Below are positions 8,648 through 16,608 of a DNA stretch of 39,445 nt, piece after piece. Origin of the DNA: Ignavibacteriales bacterium CG18_big_fil_WC_8_21_14_2_50_31_20 (GTDB taxonomy: Bacteria > Bacteroidota > Ignavibacteria > Ignavibacteriales > Melioribacteraceae). Position 1 is the stretch's first letter. Each line of letters begins with the position of its first letter. The stretch is from contig PCUD01000079.1 of NCBI GenBank assembly GCA_002786785.1, positions 1-39,445 of the forward strand, written 5' to 3'. The notes below the pieces were generated by a model that searched no databases, was not told where the DNA came from, and was given only the letters and a program-made list of their open reading frames with translations. The position numbers and the translations under genes were made by a program.

Positions 8648-9743
8648 TATAAAAACTGTTTAATTCTTCCCAACTAAAAGTAAAGAACTGTTCAACTTTA
8701 ATTAAGCTTAAGTGAATTTTGGGCACTTCATACTCTTCTAAATAAAATGAAATAATATCTTCTTGTTCTTTGTTTGGAGAAGAATTCTGATTCATTAAAA
8801 TGTTTTTTAAAATTTTATATCTTTTTTCTCTAGCTGATTTTGAATTGGATTGACTAACACAATTAATAGCATATTCTCTTAGAATTTCAGAGTTGTCATT
8901 TGAGGGTGTAATTTCTTTACCAATTAAAACTATGATTTTATAAAATTTATTTAGAATATTTTGTTCTATCGTATTTTTATAGATTAATGAGAAGAGGGTA
9001 TAAAAATCATTTTTTTGTCGAAAGCGTGTCTTATTTAGTGGGAAAATATCATTTAGAATTAAAATTTTGTTAAGAATCTCAATAAACTTATTTTTAATAT
9101 TTGATGATTCCTTGTCTGAAATATCATTCTTGAATAATATGTTAACCGCATCTTTTTTATCGGTAAAATCAAACTTTATTAGACTAACAATTTCTTCAAC
9201 AAAATCACGATCATTCATTCTCACTATTGTCTGATTACTAAATAAATCTAATTTTTTTAGCTCTTCACGTTGAGTTAAATCTTCCACTAATTTTAAAAAT
9301 TTTGTTTTAATAAACTTTGCTTTATTTAATTCTGGACGATTTAGACTTTTCCCAAGGTTATTAACGCGGTAATAAAATTCTTCTAGTGAATCAGCCGAAT
9401 CTAATTGAGTAATTATTGCTATTGGTAAAAGGTATGATTTAAAATTCGGGAAATCATCTTCTGAATAAAATTTTCCACTTTTGTCACTGATTAATTTCTT
9501 AATAAATTTTAATAGTGTTCTTGTCCTCTGTTGTCCATCAATCATTTCATAATTATTTTTACTACTTTCATAGATAAAAAGTGTCGGCAAAGGATAACCC
9601 TTAATGATTGATTCAATTAATTCCTCTTGATCTGTTGGACTCCAAACAAAATTTCTTTGAAAAGGAGGGTTAAGCAATAGTCTCCCATTTTCAACAACGT
9701 CTAGAAGTTTTTCAATTGACCACTTTTCAATTGAATATTTCAT
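8622..9743 (-). CDS. Stand-alone DUF262 (GmrSD/SspE N-domain-like) protein
   Basis: 373 residues. The N-terminal third is a clear DUF262 domain: PPFQRNFVW at 26-34 and DGQQR at 69-73, the ParB/Srx-like nucleotide-binding motif of this family. In GmrSD and SspE proteins DUF262 acts as an NTPase module that senses or gates, and a DUF1524 HNH nuclease follows. Here the remainder (ending NSFYNVEFFDVN) has no recognisable HNH pattern, so this is a DUF262-only form. It starts 12 bases after the stop of the SspD-like gene, with a purine-rich stretch (GGAGGAATG) at the start, and overlaps the kinase gene downstream. It is placed where sspE commonly sits, so a modification-sensing effector role is inferred. 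Any nuclease step would have to come from a partner. Confidence 0.85.
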   Translation of the reverse strand: MKYSIEKWSIEKLLDVVENGRLLLNPPFQRNFVWSPTDQEELIESIIKGYPLPTLFIYESSKNNYEMIDGQQRTRTLLKFIKKLISDKSGKFYSEDDFPNFKSYLLPIAIITQLDSADSLEEFYYRVNNLGKSLNRPELNKAKFIKTKFLKLVEDLTQREELKKLDLFSNQTIVRMNDRDFVEEIVSLIKFDFTDKKDAVNILFKNDISDKESSNIKNKFIEILNKILILNDIFPLNKTRFRQKNDFYTLFSLIYKNTIEQNILNKFYKIIVLIGKEITPSNDNSEILREYAINCVSQSNSKSAREKRYKILKNILMNQNSSPNKEQEDIISFYLEEYEVPKIHLSLIKVEQFFTFSWEELNSFYNVEFFDVN

Positions 9744-9755
9744 CCATTCCTCCTT

Positions 9756-10871
9756 TTATACAAAACACGCATTACAACCAACACCTTCTGCTTCTATTAA
9801 TGTATCAATAAGAAATTCAGAAGATTGGTTTTGTGCTTGTCTTTCCGTTTTTTTTATATAATCTAATTTTATTTGTCTAATTCTTTCTGGTTTAATCAAA
9901 TCAGTTAGTTTTTCGTCTGACATCCAAGTAAAGCCATCTTTTTCATACTCAAGAGATTTGTTAAAAAGCTCACGATGTTGCTCGTAAAGCCAAACCCACT
10001 CAATTTTTTGTTGAAAGAAGCAGAAAAAGCAACCAGAACGGCTACGTGAGTAATATCCTTTTTGTCCATCAACCTCAAACTCAACTTTTTTATAATAAGC
10101 AGGAACGCCAACACCACTTTTTTCTAGTAGTGCAAATATATCATTTCTGTTTAACCCATCTTCATTATCGACTAAAGGAAAAACATCTTCATATGAAAGA
10201 GGCAAGTTTTTATCTTTTAGAGAGTTAAACACAATTTGGTTAAATTCTTTAATTCCAACTGTAAGCAAGTCATTCAGTTTTCTTTTTTGAGGATAACTTT
10301 CAGTTACATCTTTTAGTATTAAATCTGTAAAAATGTCAACAGAACCATTTTTTAGTGTATCAAGTGCAATCTCCGCCATAAAGAGTTTATTCGAATTACT
10401 TAACACACTTCTTATAACATCTTCACTCCAGATGTTTTTTCTAAATGGGAAAATAGATTGTATGTTTTCCTTCTTTGAAATGTAACCTTCTCTATCTTCA
10501 TCGTTTCTAATTCCAACATAAGAAATTGAGAGTTCATTTTTCACAACATCGTTTTCAAATGGTTCTAATTTCAATTTTTTAGTACACCAACGTGCTTGAG
10601 CAGAAGGTAAATATCCACCATACGAATTTAAGAAGTGATCAAAAGGGTTATCAAAATGAGAATTTTTAGCCGCTTTTATTCTAAGAATTTTTTTTCCAAG
10701 GTATGATTCAATGTTTTCTAGTAATGTGTAAGTATCATCAAGTTCTTTGCCTGTATCACTAAAATAATATTCAACAGGTAAAGTTGGATATTTGTCATGT
10801 AAATATATTGCCAAAGCAGCACTGTCTTTACCACCACTAATACCAAGCAAATGTTTAACTTTTTTAGTCAT
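9756..10871 (-). CDS. sspD: SspD/DndC-like PP-loop ATP pyrophosphatase (PAPS reductase family)
   Basis: 371 residues. The PP-loop SGGKDS sits at 12-17, the signature of PAPS reductase and ATP-pyrophosphatase enzymes that adenylate a substrate before sulfur transfer. Further family features are ARWCTKKLKLEPFE (Cys96) and SGCFFCFF (Cys281, Cys284), followed by a WxxLxxxHRELFNKSLEYEK helix typical of DndC-like proteins. A C-terminal CNAC (Cys366, Cys369) could complete an iron-sulfur site, as DndC is known to bind a 4Fe-4S cluster. It overlaps the upstream ATPase gene by 8 bases. Neighbours DUF4007 and a large ATPase match the sspB-sspC-sspD order, so phosphorothioate insertion into DNA is the likely job. 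The symbol is by family and context, not by alignment. Confidence 0.75.
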   Translation of the reverse strand: MTKKVKHLLGISGGKDSAALAIYLHDKYPTLPVEYYFSDTGKELDDTYTLLENIESYLGKKILRIKAAKNSHFDNPFDHFLNSYGGYLPSAQARWCTKKLKLEPFENDVVKNELSISYVGIRNDEDREGYISKKENIQSIFPFRKNIWSEDVIRSVLSNSNKLFMAEIALDTLKNGSVDIFTDLILKDVTESYPQKRKLNDLLTVGIKEFNQIVFNSLKDKNLPLSYEDVFPLVDNEDGLNRNDIFALLEKSGVGVPAYYKKVEFEVDGQKGYYSRSRSGCFFCFFQQKIEWVWLYEQHRELFNKSLEYEKDGFTWMSDEKLTDLIKPERIRQIKLDYIKKTERQAQNQSSEFLIDTLIEAEGVGCNACFV

Positions 10872-13800
10872 CTAGTTCATCTTTCAATAAAGTTAAAAGT
10901 AAAGATATTCTTTCGTTTTTATCTTTTATATTTTTGAAATTATCAACAAATAAATTGTCAGAATTATGAAGAATTTTAGGAACCCTAATTATTTCGCTCC
11001 TCAATCCATCACGAATGGAAGTTATCTCAACTTTTACAGCATCTTCCTTTTGAATATCTATGTCTAAATTAGTAAAATCGGAGAGATTATCAAACTCCTT
11101 TTTTGTTTTTGAAAGGGTATCGTAAAAAATTTCTTCATCTTCATCTTCAAACTTTTCAGGTTGTTTCCCAATTAGTCCTTGCGCAAAAGATGTAATCCAT
11201 GCTTCACGTTCATCTAACTCAGAATTTATACGTTGAAGAATAATCTTTTGTTTTGGTAATAAAGAGAATTTACGAATAGATTTATATCTGTTTTGTATTA
11301 AAACTTTATATTCAGGAAAGACAATGTCACTAAAATCAAATTCTTTAATAATGGCTTCTTCAATTCTGCTAAGAAGAGCAGGATAACTCAATTGAAGCTC
11401 GTTGATACAGTTTTTTAATTTTGCAAAATATTTTTCAATTATTTTTGTGTTTTCATTAAAAAGATTAGTTGTGTAACCTAAAGCACTTGGAAATTCAACA
11501 AAAAAAATATTTTCAGGATCTTTTGCATTTGTTATTGCATCCCTTAGATCAATAGTCTTTTGATTTAATCTAAGAGTTTGTTTGCTGTAATATGTCAAGG
11601 ATTTATGTAAAATTAGAAAAGGTTTTATTGTTTCAATAAAATTAACTTTGTCTCCAATACCACCTTCATGAGCATTAATAAGTTTTCGATATTTATTAAA
11701 AAAGTCTAATTTAATTCCACCAAGGTCAAATGATTTCAAAAAATAATCTGAAGGTTTTTTAAGAATTAAGTCAATTGTTTCTGTACTAATTTCAGAAACA
11801 AATTTTTCTCCATAAAAAAGTGCAAAATCATTCCTTTTTATAAAAATCCAAACCGTCAACCAGACATCAATAAAACCATTTTTTAAACCAAACGGTTTTT
11901 CCGATAGAAGCTCAATTAGAGATAATATGCTTTTGCGTGTTGCTTTACTTTCAAAAAGAAAATTATCCATTTTTCCCCAAAGTGGTTGAAATGACGGTTC
12001 AGTGGGTGTATCAAAATAAAAATTTGAATCTTTTCCTTTATGAATACCTGTTGATTTTAATAGTGTTAAATAAATTGTTTTTTCTGGTGGAAACTTATCT
12101 TTAAGAAATCCAAGATTTGGTTTATTCCAATTGTTTATCAACTGTGTTAGTAAATCTCGTTTTGCTTTATTAATACTTCCTGAAAGAGACATTCTGTTAA
12201 TTAATTCGTTTTTATAAATAGGAGCATTGAAATAAATTGCATTGCAAACATTGGAGATCATTCTGTTAAATTCAGTTTTACTTGTAACTTTAATTTCTGC
12301 ACCATTATAAATCCAAGTAATATTTTTATTTTGTGTAAAAAGAGACTGAACTAAAAATTGGTTTAGTTCTTTAATATGAAATTCTTTGAGTTTTAACAAC
12401 TCTTTCCGAGCAACACTATCCTCACCAATCTCATTTGAAATTACAAAATTTACTTTTTCAATTTCTCTAATATGTTCTATGACTAAATTTTTGTCTTTAA
12501 TATGAATAAAAATTATTTGATCATTCAAAGAAGAAGATAAAACAATTTTATTTGCTCTTATTTTTTCGTTAACCACAATATTTATTGAGCCATCAAAACG
12601 AGCATCCGCTTTATCTGTTAATGGTTTCTCTGTAATAATGTAGTTAAAATATCTTGGTGTTCCAGTACTATAAAAATGTTCACTTGCAAGGACAGGAGGA
12701 ATACCAAAATATTTTTCCACATAGCTTGACAAATTTTGAGATATTGTAATTTTATGCTCGGCACTTTTAACTAAAAAGTCTAAATCTAAATCTGTTCCTT
12801 CAAACAACACATAAGAATCACGAAAATTTTGAAACCTAATTATTTTATGTTTTTCTAATTTTTTTAAATAAGAATCTATGTTTTTATATTCGTGTGTGAT
12901 TGAAAGGTAATGAGTCAAAAAGGAATTATTTATTTTTGCACCTGCTTTACTAAAGATAGAAAGAATACCTATGGTTTTTATAATTCCTTCAAAAATCTCT
13001 ATTTCTTCATCAAAATTTTCATGTACCCTTTGTAATGCTGTACTCACAGATTGCCAATTGATAAAGTCACTATTGTATTTACTAGTTAAATAATAATAAA
13101 AACTAGATACTAAATAGTCGTAAACATCAATTAAGTTTATATATGGTTTTTTATCATTGTTTATTTGTGAAGTATTTGTGTTTAGAAAAGTAAATAATGA
13201 TCGCTCATTTTGCCCATATTTTTGTAATGCAAGCGTAAGTGTTGCAATAGATAGAATATCATGTGGATATAGCTTTCTGGCGATTTCAAAATTAATTAAT
13301 TTTAATTGATAAGCTCCTGAATCGCGAATGCATTGCAATAAATCTCTTTCCCTCGGAATTTCTTTTTTTCCATTGTTTATCTTTTTTGCCGCCAATAACA
13401 GAAGTTGTTCAACTGGCTCATTAAATAGTACATGGTGAAATCTTCCTTTAACTTTACTCCACTCGTCTTTTTGAATATTAGCCAAACCATTTGAGTAACT
13501 ATCAAAAGCCTGATGAAGAGTTGTAATCAGCATTATATCTTTTGAGTGATCGTTAACAAATTCTGCTAATCTTTGAATGTCTGATAATTCTTTTTCAGGA
13601 TTGGTTTTTGCTGAATATTCTAGAATTTTTCCAAATTCATCAATTAATATTATGGTGTGAAAATTTTCAATTCTATTCTTTTTATATCTTTTTTCAATAG
13701 ACGTAATAAAATCGTTACTAATAGGTTCTTTTAGATTTGAGTTTATTAGATTACCAATTGCCTCGTAGTATCCTGTTATACTAATTGTTTTATATTGGTT

Positions 13801-14046
13801 GTTGCAAAATATATTTAATTCACTATTGAAGAAAATTTCTTTGTTCTCAAGCTGTTTCTGAAAAGCTAACAAAAAGGAAGATTTTCCAGTACCAAAAGAA
13901 CCTATTAGTTCAAAGGAGTGAACCCCTTTTTGGATATTACGTTCAATGGAATTAAAGATTAATTCTGTATTTGGCGTAGAGAAATATTCTATTTTATTTA
14001 AGAAATCTCTTTCAATATTTATTGACGGTGTAAAGTTATTTTGCAT
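10864..14046 (-). CDS. sspC: SspC-like large P-loop ATPase of phosphorothioation operon
   Basis: 1060 residues, cytoplasmic. Walker A is GSFGTGKSS at 49-57 (Lys55) and Walker B is IILIDEFGK at 132-140 (Asp136, Glu137). The DEFGK pattern and the following helical region resemble STAND/AAA-type ATPases. The remaining ~850 residues are mostly helical with no catalytic motif recognised; an acidic stretch (EKFEDEDEEIF) lies near the C-terminus. The ATG overlaps the end of the DUF4007 gene by 11 bases and the stop overlaps the PP-loop gene start by 8, so the three are translationally coupled. SspC is the ATPase of the SspBCD single-strand phosphorothioation machinery. Assignment rests on size, motifs and position. 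A BREX BrxC/PglY-like ATPase is the main alternative. Confidence 0.7.
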   Translation of the reverse strand: MQNNFTPSINIERDFLNKIEYFSTPNTELIFNSIERNIQKGVHSFELIGSFGTGKSSFLLAFQKQLENKEIFFNSELNIFCNNQYKTISITGYYEAIGNLINSNLKEPISNDFITSIEKRYKKNRIENFHTIILIDEFGKILEYSAKTNPEKELSDIQRLAEFVNDHSKDIMLITTLHQAFDSYSNGLANIQKDEWSKVKGRFHHVLFNEPVEQLLLLAAKKINNGKKEIPRERDLLQCIRDSGAYQLKLINFEIARKLYPHDILSIATLTLALQKYGQNERSLFTFLNTNTSQINNDKKPYINLIDVYDYLVSSFYYYLTSKYNSDFINWQSVSTALQRVHENFDEEIEIFEGIIKTIGILSIFSKAGAKINNSFLTHYLSITHEYKNIDSYLKKLEKHKIIRFQNFRDSYVLFEGTDLDLDFLVKSAEHKITISQNLSSYVEKYFGIPPVLASEHFYSTGTPRYFNYIITEKPLTDKADARFDGSINIVVNEKIRANKIVLSSSLNDQIIFIHIKDKNLVIEHIREIEKVNFVISNEIGEDSVARKELLKLKEFHIKELNQFLVQSLFTQNKNITWIYNGAEIKVTSKTEFNRMISNVCNAIYFNAPIYKNELINRMSLSGSINKAKRDLLTQLINNWNKPNLGFLKDKFPPEKTIYLTLLKSTGIHKGKDSNFYFDTPTEPSFQPLWGKMDNFLFESKATRKSILSLIELLSEKPFGLKNGFIDVWLTVWIFIKRNDFALFYGEKFVSEISTETIDLILKKPSDYFLKSFDLGGIKLDFFNKYRKLINAHEGGIGDKVNFIETIKPFLILHKSLTYYSKQTLRLNQKTIDLRDAITNAKDPENIFFVEFPSALGYTTNLFNENTKIIEKYFAKLKNCINELQLSYPALLSRIEEAIIKEFDFSDIVFPEYKVLIQNRYKSIRKFSLLPKQKIILQRINSELDEREAWITSFAQGLIGKQPEKFEDEDEEIFYDTLSKTKKEFDNLSDFTNLDIDIQKEDAVKVEITSIRDGLRSEIIRVPKILHNSDNLFVDNFKNIKDKNERISLLLTLLKDELDD

Positions 14047-14899
14047 AATATTCTCTTAGTACTTCCCACTTATCAATTTTGTTTTTTATTTGAATTTCTT
14101 TAATACCAGAATCTTCTTTAAAAACTACATTACTATACAAATTCTGAATAGCTAATAGTTTTTTGTACAATCCATCTTCGCTAATTAAAAAGCAATTACC
14201 TACAGAATTATTTTTAGTTAGTACATTATAAAAAGAGATGGAATCAGAATCAATAAATTGATCTAGTATTGCAAATAGTATTATTTCGATTGGAATCTCT
14301 TGCCTATCGTTTATGACAACATGAAAATTATCGCTTCCAGAAAGACCAACTTTGTCAAGAATGTTATTTTCAATAAAAATACCAGAAAATTCATCCTCTA
14401 AGTTTTTTTCTTTCTTGTTGTTCATTGTGTAGTTTCGTAGAAATACCGCCAAATCCTTTTCTAATGTAGCTTTATTATAGTTGTAATTTTCTAGGTTACA
14501 CTTTTGGACAAGGGTATTTAACAGACTTTTTAAATCATAATCAAGCTTTTCTTTTTTTAATTCGTTGAAAAACAAATTATAAATGCTTGCATAGTTTGAG
14601 TTTATTAAATTATAGTGTAGCAACCAGGTGGTTGCAGGGTTTTCAAGAAATGGGTCGGCACCAGTTTCACCAAAAATAAATTCACCAAACGGGCTTATCT
14701 GTTTGTCTTCCTTTAATATTCCAAATGCCATTAACCAATAATGAATAGAAGAAACCATGTTTTTACCAACGCCAAGTTCTACAACAGCATTTAGACTATT
14801 AAAGTTTCCATTGTTTTTAACAAAATCAAAGCCTTTTTTTAGCCAGATTTGTCTGCAGTTAAATGATTCGTGTCCATAAAATTTATATTTATTGCTCAT
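14036..14899 (-). CDS. sspB: DUF4007 protein, SspB-like
   Basis: 287 residues. The N-terminus has the characteristic DUF4007 layout: FYGHESFNCRQIWLKKGFDF, then VVELGVGKNMVSSIHYWL (helix-turn-helix-like), then a KEDKQISPFGEFIF stretch and DPFLENPATTWLLHY. DUF4007 proteins occur beside DndC-like PP-loop enzymes. In Ssp systems the DUF4007 protein SspB is described as the DNA-nicking member that permits single-strand sulfur modification. It is the first gene of the defence operon and its ATG lies only 7 bases after the stop of the DUF4412-like gene. No promoter is seen in that gap, so transcription may start within or upstream of the preceding gene. Family recognition is good; the exact SspB role is inferred from context. 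Confidence 0.75.
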   Translation of the reverse strand: MSNKYKFYGHESFNCRQIWLKKGFDFVKNNGNFNSLNAVVELGVGKNMVSSIHYWLMAFGILKEDKQISPFGEFIFGETGADPFLENPATTWLLHYNLINSNYASIYNLFFNELKKEKLDYDLKSLLNTLVQKCNLENYNYNKATLEKDLAVFLRNYTMNNKKEKNLEDEFSGIFIENNILDKVGLSGSDNFHVVINDRQEIPIEIILFAILDQFIDSDSISFYNVLTKNNSVGNCFLISEDGLYKKLLAIQNLYSNVVFKEDSGIKEIQIKNKIDKWEVLREYYAK

Positions 14900-14906
14900 A
14901 AACTCT

Positions 14907-15533
14907 TTAATTTCCCATCATTCCATTTAAATCAATTGTCTCCATATCTTGAATATTAATTCCTTCGGGAAGTTTAAATTCGTTTGGAGAAACTGTAACA
15001 TCGACTTCAACGCTTGTTGCAATTTGGATTATGCTTAATCCCATAGCATTAATTTCTGATTTTATTGGAATTGATTTCCAAACCCAAATTTTAGATTTCA
15101 ATTGTTCAATTTCCCAAATATCACAATCTTTACCGTTTATTGTCTCAGTTCCTGTTTTTTTTCCACCCATTTTTTTCATCATTTCTTCACCAACATTTAC
15201 AGCATCTGTTCCTTCGGGGAACATCGAAAAAATAGGATTTTCCATTTTTGTGGCAGTATTTGTCTTGTTATCAATTGAATAAACCCAGTTTCTATCCATT
15301 ATTACTTTGGTGTCCATTTCTTGCTTTATTCCCATCATATCCATAACAACTTTTGTGTTTTTTGCTTCGAGCATTCCATAATTATCAAAGTACATAGTTT
15401 CGGTTCCAACCATTGAGCCACTTGATTGATAAACAATTTTCCCAGATTTGAATTGATAGCGATTAATATTTTGAGCATAGTTAATAGATACAAAAACAAA
15501 TGCAATAATTAAAACAAACGATATTTTTTTCAT
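14907..15533 (-). CDS. Exported DUF4412-like protein
   Basis: 208 residues with an N-terminal signal peptide (MKKISFVLIIAFVFVSINYAQ). The mature part is beta-rich (GKIVYQSSGSMVGTETMYFD, NGKDCDIWEIEQLKSKIWVW) and resembles the DUF4412-type periplasmic proteins common in Bacteroidota; function unknown. A good Shine-Dalgarno (GAGGAA) precedes the ATG. It follows the DUF1684 lipoprotein gene by 40 bases and ends 7 bases before the DUF4007 defence gene, so read-through into the defence operon is possible. The two flanking functions look unrelated to defence. Confidence 0.7.
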   Translation of the reverse strand: MKKISFVLIIAFVFVSINYAQNINRYQFKSGKIVYQSSGSMVGTETMYFDNYGMLEAKNTKVVMDMMGIKQEMDTKVIMDRNWVYSIDNKTNTATKMENPIFSMFPEGTDAVNVGEEMMKKMGGKKTGTETINGKDCDIWEIEQLKSKIWVWKSIPIKSEINAMGLSIIQIATSVEVDVTVSPNEFKLPEGINIQDMETIDLNGMMGN

Positions 15534-15573
15534 AATAGTTCCTCTTTAAATAATAAAGACAGCATAAATTTGG

Positions 15574-16464
15574 TTAATGATATTGAGAATGAAAATTCTT
15601 TTCACCTGCAAGAATTTTAGTGTTTATATTATTTTCTTTTCGTGGCAGCGGACAAGTTGCATATTTAGTAAATACGCATGGCGGATTGTAAGCCTTATTA
15701 AAATCAATAAATAATTGCTCGTTTGAGTTTGGCTTTTCAATATATAAAAATCTACCAGCGCCATAGGTTTCTTCGCCATTTGATTTATCTCCAAAAACTA
15801 AAAAATATCCGTCTTCTGCAACTGAAGGTTCAACGGTAAAAAATTGGTCTCCTATTGTAAAAGCTAAATATCCTAAAACTATGGATTTTTCAAACGTGCC
15901 TATTGCTGTTGGAGTTAGTACTTCTTTTGCAGTTTCGTATTCAATAAATTCAGCAGGTATTTTCCAAGTTGAATCAATTTCAAACATTTCAATATCGCTG
16001 AACTCTTTTAAAAGCGGAGCTTCCGAATCTTTTAGTCTAATTCCATACTTATCACCACGTTTAACAACAAACCAACTAAGTGAGCCATATTTTAAAATAG
16101 ATGTGTTTTCGATTAAATCGTTATTTAAAATTTGCGAGGTAACTATTGTATCGCTACAATAAACTTTTTGGTTGTTATATATTTCAACAGAAACTACCGA
16201 GTCTTGCAAAATAAATGCTCCTAAATTTGGGGCGTTTAAGTTTTTTGGAAAAACCATGTTGCACGTTTCATCAGAGCCAAAAGTATTTTTCCCTTCCTTT
16301 AGCCAATAAAGTCCTACTAACGAAAGCCAACTATTCGGGTTTTTTAATCTTTCAATTCTTTGGGTGTGAAAATTTTTAATTGATTTAATATATTCTGTCT
16401 CTGGTTTCTGTGCGCAGCCAAAAATTAAAAATATAAATAACATTGCTAAAACAAATTTTTTCAT
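15574..16464 (-). CDS. DUF1684 lipoprotein
   Basis: The best start is the ATG at 16464, giving MKKFVLAMLFIFLIFGC with a lipobox Cys17. A longer frame from 16521 would put 19 basic and polar residues ahead of the signal peptide and is rejected. The domain shows the DUF1684 hallmarks: NSWLSLVGLYWLKEGKNTFG near the N-terminus, YGAGRFLYI, and a C-terminal NPPCVFTKYATCPLPRKEN followed by AGEK. The family is widespread and uncharacterised. It is predicted to be an outer-membrane or periplasmic lipoprotein. It is divergent from the beta-lactamase-like gene. Confidence 0.85.
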   Translation of the reverse strand: MKKFVLAMLFIFLIFGCAQKPETEYIKSIKNFHTQRIERLKNPNSWLSLVGLYWLKEGKNTFGSDETCNMVFPKNLNAPNLGAFILQDSVVSVEIYNNQKVYCSDTIVTSQILNNDLIENTSILKYGSLSWFVVKRGDKYGIRLKDSEAPLLKEFSDIEMFEIDSTWKIPAEFIEYETAKEVLTPTAIGTFEKSIVLGYLAFTIGDQFFTVEPSVAEDGYFLVFGDKSNGEETYGAGRFLYIEKPNSNEQLFIDFNKAYNPPCVFTKYATCPLPRKENNINTKILAGEKNFHSQYH

Positions 16465-16608
16465 TTTTAATCTCGTCAAAAAGTTAAACCTAAATTGGGT
16501 TAAACGGTAATTAATAAACAAATAAATATAACTGTAATTTAATAATAACTTTCAATTAAATTTATCTTTTAATAGCTTTGTTTCTTTTGAAATCAATAAT
16601 AGTAATAA

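Noticed and set aside
9756-14899. Type 4 BREX (BrxP PAPS reductase with BrxC-like ATPase)
   Set aside because: No PglZ phosphatase and no BrxL Lon-like protease is present, and DUF4007 fits Ssp better. Kept as the alternative for the ATPase gene only.
9756-14899. Classical Dnd (DndBCDE) system
   Set aside because: Only a DndC-like protein is seen; no DndB (DGQHR-type), SMC-like DndD or small DndE. The ATPase has a compact Walker A/B, not split SMC ends.
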